64,000 nucleotides of DNA from Posidonia oceanica. Taxonomy: Eukaryota; Streptophyta; Magnoliopsida; Alismatales; Posidoniaceae. Positions 50,704 through 60,669 of the stretch are shown here, in pieces (positions within the stretch are counted from its first letter, which is position 1; each line of letters begins with the position of its first letter). Under the pieces are notes generated by a model that did not search any database, was not told the DNA's origin, and worked only from the letters and a program-made list of their open reading frames with translations. The stretch spans positions 682,001 through 746,000 of the forward strand of contig JAZBRS010000011.1 in the NCBI GenBank assembly GCA_037176725.1. The letters run 5' to 3'. Position numbers and translations under genes: made by a program.

Positions 50704-52197
50704 CTACTTGACGGGTTTGGCTCCAGAGTTTAGTGGAAGCAGGTGTTCCACTAGAGCTGATTGTAAGTCGGGCATGTCTTCGTATTTGAAGGCCAATACA
50801 TCCACGAATTCCTTCAAGATTTGCACCATCTCTGCTCGCTCTTTTGGGCTCAAAGTTGTACTTATGACTATTGGTTTTGGCTTCTCCATGGTCCCCAAAT
50901 TGACCTCTATGATTTCTTCCTCGGCTGCCTTACTCTGCTTATCATATTTGTCCATGAGATGCTTAAGGAGGTCTGAGTCGGCCTCTTGGTCTTCTTCATC
51001 ATTGCTGCAGCTGACCAGCTCATATGCCTCGATTACTGCACACTTCCCAAACCGATCAAATTCTTCTACTAGGAAAATCATGTTGGCAGTAGCTAGCTCC
51101 TGAGGCATTGCCTCCGTGTATTGACACACGCGCACAGTTTTTGAAGCAATGGTCGAAGTTGATCGCGAGCTGCTAGAGCCAACATGGTGATCCCTTCCCT
51201 TATTGAAAACAGAAAGTAAATTGCTTTTATTCCTAGGAAATGAAAACAATGCAGAATTAAATAAAGTTTTATTTACAGAATCTAGAGGGATGCCCCTAGA
51301 GTTACATCCATCAGTAGAGGTTGGAGCTTTTCTAGGCAGGCTCGTCATTGTTGACATTCCCACCATCTTCGAAAAGCTCATATCTGCCCCTGGGTCAGGG
51401 TCAATTTCAGGCATGTGAGGCTGCAGATCTTCAGAGAGGTTCACCGTGATACGGCGAACTTTATCTACCAGTCGTTGTGACTGGTGTAGATTTTGCCTCG
51501 CAAGTTGCTCCAGAGAAGAATAGCGGTTCGAATCTGGAGGAAGAGGAGGCTTGGAAGCAGCGGTGCTGGAAGGAGAGGGGGAAGAAGGAAGAGGTGGCTC
51601 ATCCGGAGGTTCGGGAGCCGGTATGCCTAGCGATGGTGGTGACGATGATTCCTCAATGGGCGGAGGAATTTTTGTTGCAGTCTGACCTTCTGGAGGCTCT
51701 ACTGGCAACTCTACTACAGTTTGACCTTCTGGAGGCTCTGCTGTCAACTCTATTACAGTCTGACCTTCTGGAGGCTCTGCTGTCAACTCTATTGCAGTTT
51801 GACCTTCTGGAGGCTCTACTGGCAATTCAAGTGTTTGGAATAAGCTAGAAATGTCTTCGTCGGCTGTGTCCTTTGCACTTGGGAGAGTGTATTTGGTTGA
51901 TTTCGCCAATATGATATTTCCCAGTGGGGATGTATTCGGATCGAAGATCCCTACACTGGTGAAATGATTTTGTAGACTCCACTGTAACGGCTGTCCGTCG
52001 GGGAACTGGTCAAAGCTAAGTCCTTCTTTCCCTTCTCTGTCACAAGCCTTAACTGGATCCTTCATTCCTTTTCCTTCTGGGCCCAAGGCTTGGCCTTCCT
52101 TATAGCCAATCTTCCGATCTCCCAACCTACGCTCATGGAGGGTTTTCTGTATTTTGGAGATTCTTTCTTTTTGTAAACCAGCTTGGGCTTGGTCCAT
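50704..52197 (-). CDS. TAT-2 linker between protease 2 and RT, 497 codons open
   Basis: No known domain. It contains four 13-residue repeats EPPEGQTxxELxx (39-bp minisatellite at 51,684-51,840), Pro/Ser-rich stretches, and an acidic C-terminal end IIEVNLGTMEKPKPIVIS...LKEFVDVLAFKYEDMPDLQS that is the standard segment just before TAT RT. It is part of a polyprotein rather than a separate gene. It stays open over a long stretch, unlike its neighbours. Confidence 0.7.
   Translation of the reverse strand: MDQAQAGLQKERISKIQKTLHERRLGDRKIGYKEGQALGPEGKGMKDPVKACDREGKEGLSFDQFPDGQPLQWSLQNHFTSVGIFDPNTSPLGNIILAKSTKYTLPSAKDTADEDISSLFQTLELPVEPPEGQTAIELTAEPPEGQTVIELTAEPPEGQTVVELPVEPPEGQTATKIPPPIEESSSPPSLGIPAPEPPDEPPLPSSPSPSSTAASKPPLPPDSNRYSSLEQLARQNLHQSQRLVDKVRRITVNLSEDLQPHMPEIDPDPGADMSFSKMVGMSTMTSLPRKAPTSTDGCNSRGIPLDSVNKTLFNSALFSFPRNKSNLLSVFNKGRDHHVGSSSSRSTSTIASKTVRVCQYTEAMPQELATANMIFLVEEFDRFGKCAVIEAYELVSCSNDEEDQEADSDLLKHLMDKYDKQSKAAEEEIIEVNLGTMEKPKPIVISTTLSPKERAEMVQILKEFVDVLAFKYEDMPDLQSALVEHLLPLNSGAKPVK
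51684..51840 (-). repeat. 39-bp in-frame minisatellite (EPPEGQT repeat)
   Basis: GACCTTCTGGAGGCTCT starts at 51,684, 51,723, 51,762 and 51,801 (exact 39-bp period). On the minus strand it codes four copies of a 13-residue unit. The period is a multiple of three, so the frame is kept. Confidence 0.92.
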
Positions 52198-53378
52198 TTA
52201 TCCCTTAGCTCAACCACAGACACTATGTTCTTTCCTTTCTCGGCATGGGTTGGCTTTTCTCGTACACTAAACTGGTGCGGCAGATATATCAAATTTCCCT
52301 CAGCTTCTTTGCCTGGTATGTCCCCTACTATTTTGACAATTTTCCCGTTGTGAGGGAACTTCAGACACTGGTGTCGAGGGGATGATACTCCTTTCAAACT
52401 GTCGAGCCATTGCCTCCCCAGAATGATCTAATATGGAACATTCATGTCTATGACAATCAATTGGGTTAGGACTTGGGTTGGTCCTGTCCTGATCTTGGTG
52501 GTCCATTTGCCATGAGCTTTTCTCTTGCTGTTATCATATCCGGCAATTGTCATATCAATGGGAGTCAGGGAGGCTTCATTCACACCCAGAGCCCTTATTA
52601 TATTTAAAGAACAAATATTCATAGAAGCCCCAGTATCTATAAGCACTCCAGACACTAAATGATTATTTATGGAAATTGTTACATTTAGTGGTGCTTTCCT
52701 CCTTTCTAGTGGTGCCAACTCGCTATCAGCAAATGTAATTCTGGGCTCTACAAAAACTACTGTAGCTATTACATGGAGATCCTCTACTAGCATGTTCGGG
52801 GCAACTTGAGCCTTCTCCAGCACTTCCTGTAGAGCTTTTCGATGTAGGACTGAGCTGTTTATGAGATCGAAAATTGAGATCCTAGCTTGTGTCTTCTTTA
52901 GTTGCTCCAGGATGTCATACTCTGCTGGCACGGGTCCTTCTTGTGGTCTGATTGGCTTTGTTTGCTCTACTAGTGGCATGATTCGGTTTGATAACCTCCC
53001 TCCTCTAGAGATAGGTGCTGCGGCCTCATCCTCTTTGCTTCGGCTGCCTGATTCTTCTTTCTTTTTGTATGGCCAGGCAAAGATAGGCTTCTTTTGTATA
53101 GATCCCCCAAGCTCTAGTGGTTTAATGGCTCTGGCTGGTTGTTCTACCGGTACTCGGAAGATTGGGGATGATAGAGTAATAGCATTCCGAAATACCGAGG
53201 TATTTTGTGAGCCTAGTGCTTTGAAGGCTGGCAATTGGCTTGATGGTGGCCTAGCTGCTCTGAAGATTGGGGAGACTGGTGGTGATAGTGGCTTGGGACC
53301 CCACAACGATGACTTTCTCCATGGCGGAAGTTGTGATTCCTCCTTTTCCCAAAGGGTTGCTATTTGAGGCTCAGGCAA
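52140..53378 (-). pseudogene. TAT-2 protease 2 (retropepsin-like) with N-terminal linker
   Basis: Minus strand: LEQLKKTQARISIFDLINSS, then VTISINNHLVSGVLIDTGAS (Asp codon 52,635-52,637), NICSLNIIRALG, TIAGYDNSKRKAHG, and after a frame break near 52,428 a second motif ILGRQWLDSLKGVSS in the next frame. The LKK...ISI.DLI...S..HR segment in front also precedes the single protease of TAT-1, so this is the counterpart of the TAT-1 enzyme, here with a D-T-G loop. Confidence 0.82.
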
Positions 53379-53399
53379 TTTGAATTTGCAAAATATCCC

Positions 53400-53945
53400 T
53401 AGGCGATTAGCGGAATGATAACAACCGCTCCCTCCTATTTGAATTTCAGCAACTGATGAACAGGGGATGCTACAGCTTCAACTTCTGCTAGCCAAGACCT
53501 CTCGAGAATGAGAGGCTCTAGGACTTCCTCCTTCATGATGATCACTGAGGTGATGTTGGTCAAAGGACCCACTGTAATTTCCATTGGTATCATCCCTAGA
53601 GCCAGTCTCTCGCTCTGGTCAAATCCAGTGCATATAAAAGGGGTCTTGTCTAGCCCATCTTCATTGATCCCTAGGCTTCAGAGCATGGATAGAGAACTAA
53701 GGCTTCGGCTTGCTCCAGTATCAACTAGCACTCCCAGCAGCACATGGTCATTGATGCCCACTATAATGATGAGCGGCTGTTCCTACTTATACAGAGGCGG
53801 AAGCTTGGATTCTTGGAAGACAATATTTTCCCGCTCAAATTGCTTGGTGGCTTTTTGAACTATGGTGAGAGAGTTTTCCGTGCTATCTTGCGGTTCATCT
53901 GCTGCTGTGAGGTTGAACTAGCTGAAAAGATCTTCAATTGTTAGC
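53400..53945 (-). pseudogene. TAT-2 protease 1 (additional retropepsin-like domain)
   Basis: Minus strand: IEDLFS, FERENIVFQESKLPPLYK, TAG, then IIIVGINDHVLLGVLVDTGA followed by SRSLSSLSML (Asp codon 53,720-53,722) and LEPLILERSWLAEVEAVASP followed by VHQLLKFK, which matches the retropepsin flap-to-C-terminal pattern and the LG..WL.....V.S..HQ signature. It lies between gag and protease 2, 1,085 bp from the second catalytic Asp. Stops are TAG. Confidence 0.75.
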
Positions 53946-54010
53946 CCTTTGCCTGCCTAGCTGTCCCAGTCATCATCTGAGATTATTTCCCCATTATTGG
54001 CTTGGTTGCC

Positions 54011-56077
54011 CTAGTCCTCATCTGATATTAGTTGACTGTCCCAGTCCTTTGTTATTATTGGATTGGGGATCTCATCGTCCTTGAACGCCATTATTTGATG
54101 ATTAGGGAGGGGGTCATTGTAGATCTGCTGAGATGTCCCTGTTTTCTCCCTCTGTTTCGCTCTTTTCACTAGGACGTCCCATTCAAACACATCTGCCTCT
54201 ACCATGTCATAGACTATGTCTCTAAAAGTCCAGCAATCATCAATGTTGTGACTATGTCTTCTATGGAACGGGCAATGCTTGCTCTGGTCACTATTTGGAA
54301 TTTCTGACCTGGCTGGTGGGAGTTCAATTGCTTTTGCACCTTCCAGCTCTATGAACATATCTGCTAGTGTAACTGGTAGAGAAGGATAATGATCCCTTTT
54401 TCCCCCTTTGGGTAGCAATAGTGGTGGAGGGGGGACATTATGTTAATTGCCCCTATTCCCATTATTGTTGTGGGGATTTCCATTATTAGCTTGACCGTTC
54501 TGATTACCCCTATTCCATTATGGCCGGGGGGCATTCCACATAAGGCGGATTTGCTGCTGAAGGGGATTACTCCATGTTTGTTGTTGGGGAGGAGGATGGT
54601 TCCATGTTTGTTGCTGCTGAGGAGGAGGTCAGCTCCATGATTGTTGCTGCTGAGGATGGATCCATGATTGTTGTTGCTGAGTAGGAGGGTGGCTCCATGA
54701 TTGCTGTTGCTGCTGAGAGGAGGGCGGCTCCATGATGGCTGCTGCTGAAGATGGCTCCATGCTGGCTACTGCGAAGTTATTATAGCCCTCTGCTCTGGTG
54801 GTTTTGGCGTGAAATTAATCCTATTGATAGCTCCAGTCACACCTTCCACCACTTGTGCTTTTCAGCTCTTCTTGGGCTCCTCCATGAATTCATGCAGATT
54901 TTCTTTGACGGAGGCAACCACTTCGTACAGAGCTGTTACATTGGGACAGTATGCATTACGAGTCCCTTCTTCATTGGTCCGGTGGTATTTGCAATGAGGG
55001 TCTGGAATACTTGTCTTTCTGAAATGGTCAAGCCTGATCTGGCTGTCATTTCACGCCATCTGTTGGCGAATGTTACCCAGCTTTTGCCTTGCTTCATGAC
55101 CTCTTTGTTTAGATCATGGAAGGTCGGCTTCGGATCTATTTTGTGCTAGTACTTTGTTAGGAAGCTCTCTCTGATTTTGTCAAAGCTGCTGAGATCTTCC
55201 TTGGAGAGGGTGAGGAACCAGTCCATGGAACACCTTCAAGTGAGTAGAAGAAGAGGTGTATGATAAGCCCCAGATCATTGAAATAGGGGGCTGACTCCAT
55301 CTGGAACCGCACAAGATGGCTGAGTGGGTTTGTGGTTCCATCGAACTTGGGAGTCTTCGGATACATGAAGCCTGGGGAAGTCTGAACGAAGGAAACTGGC
55401 TCATGTCGAAGTTTGCCAGAGCTTGGGTATGTACTCCCAATGTGCTAAGAATCTTTCTCATTTCATCCAAATTGGTTATCCCAGCTAATGGGGTCAGGAT
55501 GTGTGAATTGAATGATTGGTGGTTGGGCTGCTGATGAGGATAGCTGTTGCAAAAATATTGAGGTGTGATCGGCTCATGTCACGGAGGAGATGACTGGTGG
55601 GGGTGGTAATCCGGCAGAGGCTGGTTGTCAGCTGTCGGTGCTTGGAGAAGTGATTCTTTGTGCCTGTAGGGCGGACCTACTCTTTCTCTGTACTCGCCAT
55701 GTGGCATTTGGTGTTGTTCCTAGATCAAGGGGTTTGCCCTTGATTTGTAAGCTCCGTTGAGCACTGTGCCTTGCCCTTGGTGGTTCGTGTCCAGCGGTGG
55801 ATTGCCATACTGTCCCTGGTATAGTTCGTCAGGTGTATGGTCTACAACTGGCCTTCGTTGTCTTTCACTAAGGGAGGGTGGCTACTGGAGGTTGTTCTGA
55901 CACGGCCCCATGGTTCAAGAACTGATACATAGCTTTGTACTGGATTGAGTCTGGATCCAAGGCTTCTCCGGTGGTCGGATGGTAGATGGTGACTGTAGGC
56001 TCTTCTCCTGATACATTTGTCGAGTCTGACCTCTCTCTTTCTAAATGTTCAGCTTCAAAAGTTTGGTTCAGCATCAT
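54011..56077 (-). pseudogene. TAT-2 gag
   Basis: Minus strand from ATG 56,077 (MMLNQTFEAEHLERERSD). The capsid-like segment near 55,370-55,160 reads TPKFDGTTNPLSHLVRFQ and later FDKIRESFLTK-type residues in shifted frames. A His/Gln-rich low-complexity stretch (54,450-54,740, CTGCTG and TTGTTG runs) precedes the knuckle CPFHRRHSHNIDDC (about 54,265). Several frameshifts break it. Gag would form the particle and bind RNA. Confidence 0.75.
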
Positions 56078-56115
56078 AGTAGCTTTATGAATGAGATGAT
56101 ATTTGATTCAGGGTG

Positions 56116-56175
56116 TATGACGCTACGAATGCAGCGTTTAACGTTGGACGCGAGTGGTTCCGGCGTTCAACATCC
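56116..56175. promoter_or_regulatory. Dyad module h
   Basis: TATGACGCTAC, GCAGCGTTTAACGTTGGACG (56,132-56,151) and GGCGTTCAACATCC, with spacers of about 12-18 bp. It lies just upstream of the TAT-2 gag start. Confidence 0.65.
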
Positions 56176-56179
56176 TCAG

Positions 56180-56352
56180 CAGTATTCCTCTGTTCCTTTC
56201 TTTCTTGTTCCCTTCTCCTTCTCTCTTTCTTTTTCTTTTTCTGTTTTCTCTCTCTCTCTTTTCTGTTCTGCTTTTTTTCTTTCTCTTTTTTCTTTTCTTT
56301 TTTTCTTTTCTTTTTTTTCTCTTTTTTTTCTCTTTTTTTCTTTTTATATAAA
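56180..56352 (-). promoter_or_regulatory. Purine-rich leader and TATA-like box before TAT-2 gag
   Basis: On the minus strand TATATAAA (56,350-56,343) is followed by some 150 bases of nearly pure A/G upstream of gag. Purine-rich leaders before gag are common in TAT elements. The promoter role of the TATA-like box is uncertain because no LTR or primer site is visible next to it. Confidence 0.4.
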
Positions 56353-56532
56353 GAAAGGATTACAAGTAATTACAATTAGAGAAAAGAAATTACAAAAGCT
56401 TTGCGATTTAATACAGGTTCCTAAAAAAAAAACTGAATATAAAACTGTAACTGTCCTATTTATAGTTTTTCAATGATTTACCCTGCAATTGATTCACACA
56501 AAGAAGCTAAACATAAACAGCCAATCAGACAA

Positions 56533-56592
56533 TGTGTTAGATGCGGTATCTCCTGCGTCTAACGTTAAACGCAGGAATAGAGACGTCTAACA
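56533..56592. promoter_or_regulatory. Dyad module i
   Basis: GTGTTAGATGCGG, then a 24-bp near-perfect palindrome at 56,552-56,575 (centre TAACGTTA, arms CCTGCGT/ACGCAGG with one mismatched pair), then GACGTCTAACACCC. The longest dyad of the set. Confidence 0.72.
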
Positions 56593-57791
56593 CCCTGTTT
56601 CAGAGAACTGCACAGAAACACTTTCAGATAGTGATTAAAACTTTGATTTAGGTTTTCACTTTGCTATTAGTGTTTTAAGCCCCCGTAGCTCTTAGGGTAC
56701 CTTAAGGCTTGGGTAAATGGGTAAATTTTTCAGGGATTTCTATGGATCCTCACAAAATGGGTAAAAATTTTTTTTCTTTGGTACTACCCCCTACCTCAAC
56801 TCCTGACGATGTTAGGGAGAGCCTGAATACACTTAGGTCCCTACCCGTAGAGGTAGAGCCTAGCGTACTCAGGATTGATCGGATCTCTCGCGTATTAATC
56901 ACAACAAACATAAACAAACCACCGAAAGAGGGGGGGAAGAATGCAAATCTTGACTTTGGGATTCCAACACACCGGGACTGACAGAGTTTGATTTTGGGAT
57001 TCCAATCGATTCCCAAGTGCAAATACCATTGAGCCCCTGTCCAAAACACACTTCCACTCATATCGCACGACCCTTCGTTTCCAATTCCTACGTTACAAAC
57101 CCATGTAGCCATACAAAAACACTTCTTCTTCTCCATTTGAACGACCGGCAACCCATTCCCTGAGAGAGACTTCCAAAGAGAACCAACCCAATTCCACCTG
57201 GAATCACTCACCTCCGACCACCATGAGCTTGCCCAGACCTTTGACGAACCTTCCCAAAGTCTAGCCAGCCCTCACAGCCGCCGTCCAATCCAAGGAGAAT
57301 CGCCGACGAAGGGAAGCTACACCAAACGCCAAAACAGGTAAGTGCGCTCCTTCCCTTAGCTTAGAATTGTATTCCTCATGTCGTGTACACTTATTTCAAT
57401 GCATGTTATATGAGTTTTGTTCAGTTTATATCACTATTTACCAAGAATTCCTTTCTCCGATGATGGGTTCCAGCCATGTGAGGCCGTCGGCCATTGAGCT
57501 TGGCCGAGAACCCATTCACCCCGTTGCTTGCATCCCAAGGTCCCTCATGACCTTCCTAAGCCTCCATCGTAAGTCCTAGCTGAGCACCATGGCTTCTTGG
57601 CCCTCCAACGGCCGGAGAACCCATTGGATTCTGGCGAGAGGCAAATGGTGGTGGGGAGGATAGTTTAGATGTCCATTTTTTATAATGATTGCATGGTTAT
57701 GTTCGTGGATGTCTATTCTTGCTTGGGGAATGAATTTTGTTTGGATCCATTTCGATTTGAATGGAAATTTAATCTGAATGCTCTGTTAGTA

Positions 57792-57855
57792 CATTGGACG
57801 CTGAGTCTGATGCGTCTTACGTTGGACGCTACCAAGGCGAGTGTCCAACGTCCTG
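57792..57855. promoter_or_regulatory. Dyad module j
   Basis: CATTGGACGCTGAG, TGCGTCTTACGTTGGACGCT (57,811-57,830), GTGTCCAACGTCC. Textbook half-site, palindrome, half-site layout. Confidence 0.72.
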
Positions 57856-58026
57856 ATATTGATTTTACATATTTTCCTTCACAGAATTGTTTTATACACT
57901 TTCTAATGATTTGTCCATGTCATATATAGTCTATTTTGACATATCTCAACCATGTTTCTATTAAAAAAGCATCTGAATTGCAAATATGCTTTCTTTTCTG
58001 AGTTTTATCTTGAAACTAGTTTTCAA

Positions 58027-58089
58027 AGTGTAAGATGCCAATAGTGCAGCGTCTTACATAAGATGCTGTGTTCAGTAGCGTCCAACACT
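58027..58089. promoter_or_regulatory. Dyad module k
   Basis: GTGTAAGATGCC, CAGCGTCTTACATAAGATGC (58,047-58,066), AGCGTCCAACAC. CpG to TpG/CpA changes are visible in one arm, but the layout is kept. Confidence 0.65.
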
Positions 58090-58430
58090 TCTGTTCAGAT
58101 TTCTGTGAATTTTACTTCATCAAATGCCTTTCATTAACATTTGAGATTTGATATGTGGTGTTTGTAGTCAACCTAAATCTATTTCACGTGTGATTTAAAC
58201 TTTCTACTGGTTTCCTTGGGTTTATTTACTTAGGAGTTTATTTGACTCATTTGCCAAATTGTCTTACATCCCAGACTATCATCTTTTGAAATAATCTTTG
58301 GGATGTTTGAATGAGTTTGGAAATTGATGGTGAAATGTATGTCATAATTTTATATCATATTCCAATTGTTTTCCTAATTTTCATGAGTTAGATGAGTTTT
58401 AGCCAAACTATAATAGTATATCTGAGCTTT

Positions 58431-58491
58431 ATGCGTTAGACGCAGCAATCCTTGTGTCTAACGTTGGACGCTGTGCATTCAACGTCCAACA
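58431..58491. promoter_or_regulatory. Dyad module l
   Basis: TGCGTTAGACGCAG, GTGTCTAACGTTGGACGC, TCAACGTCCAAC. Third module inside LTR-X2; spacing between j, k and l is about 235 and 404 bp. Confidence 0.7.
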
Positions 58492-59040
58492 GTTCCAGTA
58501 AGCTGGATTTTGATTTTATCTTTTCAATCTTGATTCTGGGCATGTATGTTTATGTTTTGATTTCCCAGTCTAGTTTGCATGTTTACAGTGGCTCTAAGTC
58601 TTTCAACTTTTGTTTCTTGGCATGTTTTCAAAGGCATTTAACATATTTTCAAAGGCATATAGCATGTTTTCGCATGACATGGCATAATCGCCCTTGGGCG
58701 TACAATAAATGGCATCATTGCCTACATTTAGCCACAAATGAGTGGAATAGCCCAGAAAGACCGACTCTCTCAGGCACATGGGGGTGCCTAACACCTTCCC
58801 CATGTGTAACAAGAGTTCATGCTCGATTCTCTGGCCCGCAATGACCTTGTGTCATATCCTTTTCATTTTTTATCATTTTACATGTTCTCTGGTTTTCCTC
58901 GTCTTTCCGGATTCCAAAATAGACTAGATGGCGACTCCAAGTTTTCGTTTTCTTTTCTTCAGCCTTCGCCCATTTTTACACCTTTCTTTTTACCGTGACC
59001 CGTGATTCGGTTCATCGAGTCGTTCGGTCGCATGGTTACA

Positions 59041-60480
59041 GTTTCTATTTGTGGTTTTCGTGCTGTGTTCTGCACTGTGTTTTGTGGTGTATTTGAGTTG
59101 TCATTTAAGGATTTTCGAAACGGTCTTCGAAAGGAGTTTTAAAAGAAAATGCATTAATTTTGAAAATGTTTTGGAAAGGATTTTACTGTGCCTTTGCTTG
59201 TGGACCGAGACTGAGACATTGGCCGGCCTTGCAGGGACAACTAATACCCCTAAGGTCGTGAGCTATTGCAAGGTAAGGTCCGAGTGCTTGTTGCGGGCCA
59301 AGACTTCGAGGTGAGTGTAGCCTGGACCCATGGGTGTGACTGCATTCCTCAGGAATGCGACTATACTCTACGGTGTGTTGGACACGTCACCGGAGTTGAG
59401 GTCTGTGGGGTCGAGGTACCGACCGTACCTAGTGGTAACGTGGCAACGGACTTGGGAGGTATGATACTCCGGTGTAGCTGGACGTGATACCTTAGTTGTT
59501 ATGGGGATCGAGACTTGTGGGTGCTGGCTGAGCCTAGGGGTAAGGAGCCTCTAGTGGTTCAGAGTACTGAGCTTGCAGGCGCCGTATTAGGCGTGTCCTG
59601 AGTGTGGACCGCTTTCCCAGTTGGGGATTGCTTTTTGAGGCATCTCTGGTGTGAGATGCAGTGACGGGCACACTCCCCCACAGGCCGGGTGTCCGTGGTA
59701 GTGCAGTGAGTTGCAAGGGTGAACCCCTAGCTACTGCTTGAAACTAGGTCGGTTGCTGGGACGCTAGGCAACACGACTAGTTGGTTTTCTTTTGTGCCAG
59801 TTTGGACCGTGCTTGGTTCGTTTTGGCCGTATTAGGCCTCGAGCTTTGCCTGTTTTTGTGGCTTAGTGGCTTTTGCCAAGTTTTGGCCATATTGGGCATA
59901 GAGTTTTTCACCTTTTTGAGGCGTTGTTGTTTGACCATTGAGGCCCTATGTTTGGTTGGCTTTGTATTCGTTGTGCTGTGCATTCTGAATGCGATTGAGG
60001 CATTCAAGCGTTGTTGGCCGTCTAGTCCGCCTGTTGAGGGTATGGGACCAGGCTGCGAGTTGGTTTTGTGTTTTGGGTTTGATTTGGCTAGATTGGTCAT
60101 TTCAAGTATGCTTTTAAGATTTTGAAAGAGCATGCATATGATTTTGAAAGGAAAAGAGATAAATGATTTCAAAGGCACGTTTTATTGGTTTTTGTTGTTG
60201 GCTGGGCAATATTGTGCTGTCCTGTTATGCTGTGGTGGCATCCAGGTGGGATGCCCGTGTTTGTTTGCTGTGGCGTGATTACGCCGGCTCCTTTAGTATT
60301 GTTGGTTGAGTGGTTTAGGTGGGGTATGTGCTGGGTGACCGTTTTGTCTAGTCACTCACGTATGCTTTGGTTTGCGTGTTTTCGCTGGTGTAGGATAGGT
60401 GTTGTTCGCTTACTAGTGCACATAGGAGGAGTCATGCTGCCACACATCAGGGTTTCTAGGTAAGTAAGTTCGTTTATTTA
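59041..60480 (+). other. GT-rich leader downstream of LTR-X2
   Basis: No gene supported. Strongly G+T-rich. Open frames such as the one at 59,781-60,125 have no recognisable domain. Words such as ACTCCGGTGTAGCTGGACGTG resemble leaders of plant gypsy elements in general character only. A donor-like TAGGTAAGTAAG occurs at 60,458. Confidence 0.45.
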
Positions 60481-60669
60481 TTGTTGCTTTATTGCATTAT
60501 GAGAATTTAGCTTTATAGTTCATAAATGCTGATAAAAGATAAAAATGAAAAAAAAAATCTGGTTAGGTTGAGAGGTAGCAACTAGGCAAGTTGTTACAAA
60601 AACAAATGTGATTTTGAAAATACAGAAAGAAGGCCACAATTGAAAACAGAATGGGCTATGTAATAAAAA

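Larger units (their letters stand above)
36212..56100 (-). mobile_element. TAT-2: giant Ty3/gypsy (TAT/Ogre type) internal region
   Basis: Minus-strand order: gag (56,077-54,011), protease 1, protease 2, RT, RNase H, second RNase H, integrase (to 47,615), then about 11.4 kb to the polypurine tract. The long 3' region holds three plus-strand PMD genes and five repeat families. TAT elements such as Grande and RIRE2 are known to carry extra, often antisense, ORFs between pol and the 3' LTR, so the layout fits. The 5' LTR and primer site were not found; an unrelated plus-strand LTR (LTR-X2) follows. Confidence 0.8.
56600..59040 (+). mobile_element. LTR-X2: second copy of the LTR family seen at 2,366
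   Basis: Non-coding. Same landmarks as LTR-X1 in the same order: a GGTAAGTGC donor-like site after AAAACA (57,335), GGGGGTGCCTAACACCTTCC (58,780), AATAGACTAGATGGCGACTC (58,917) and GCATGGTTACAG at the end (59,030). It carries dyad modules j-l, which LTR-X1 lacks. The left boundary is not determined. The primer site after 59,040 is not recognisable. Confidence 0.6.

Noticed and set aside
56045..56476. Plus-strand frames of Ser/Phe/Leu resembling a transmembrane protein
   Set aside because: They are antisense to the purine-rich leader of TAT-2 and follow from base composition.
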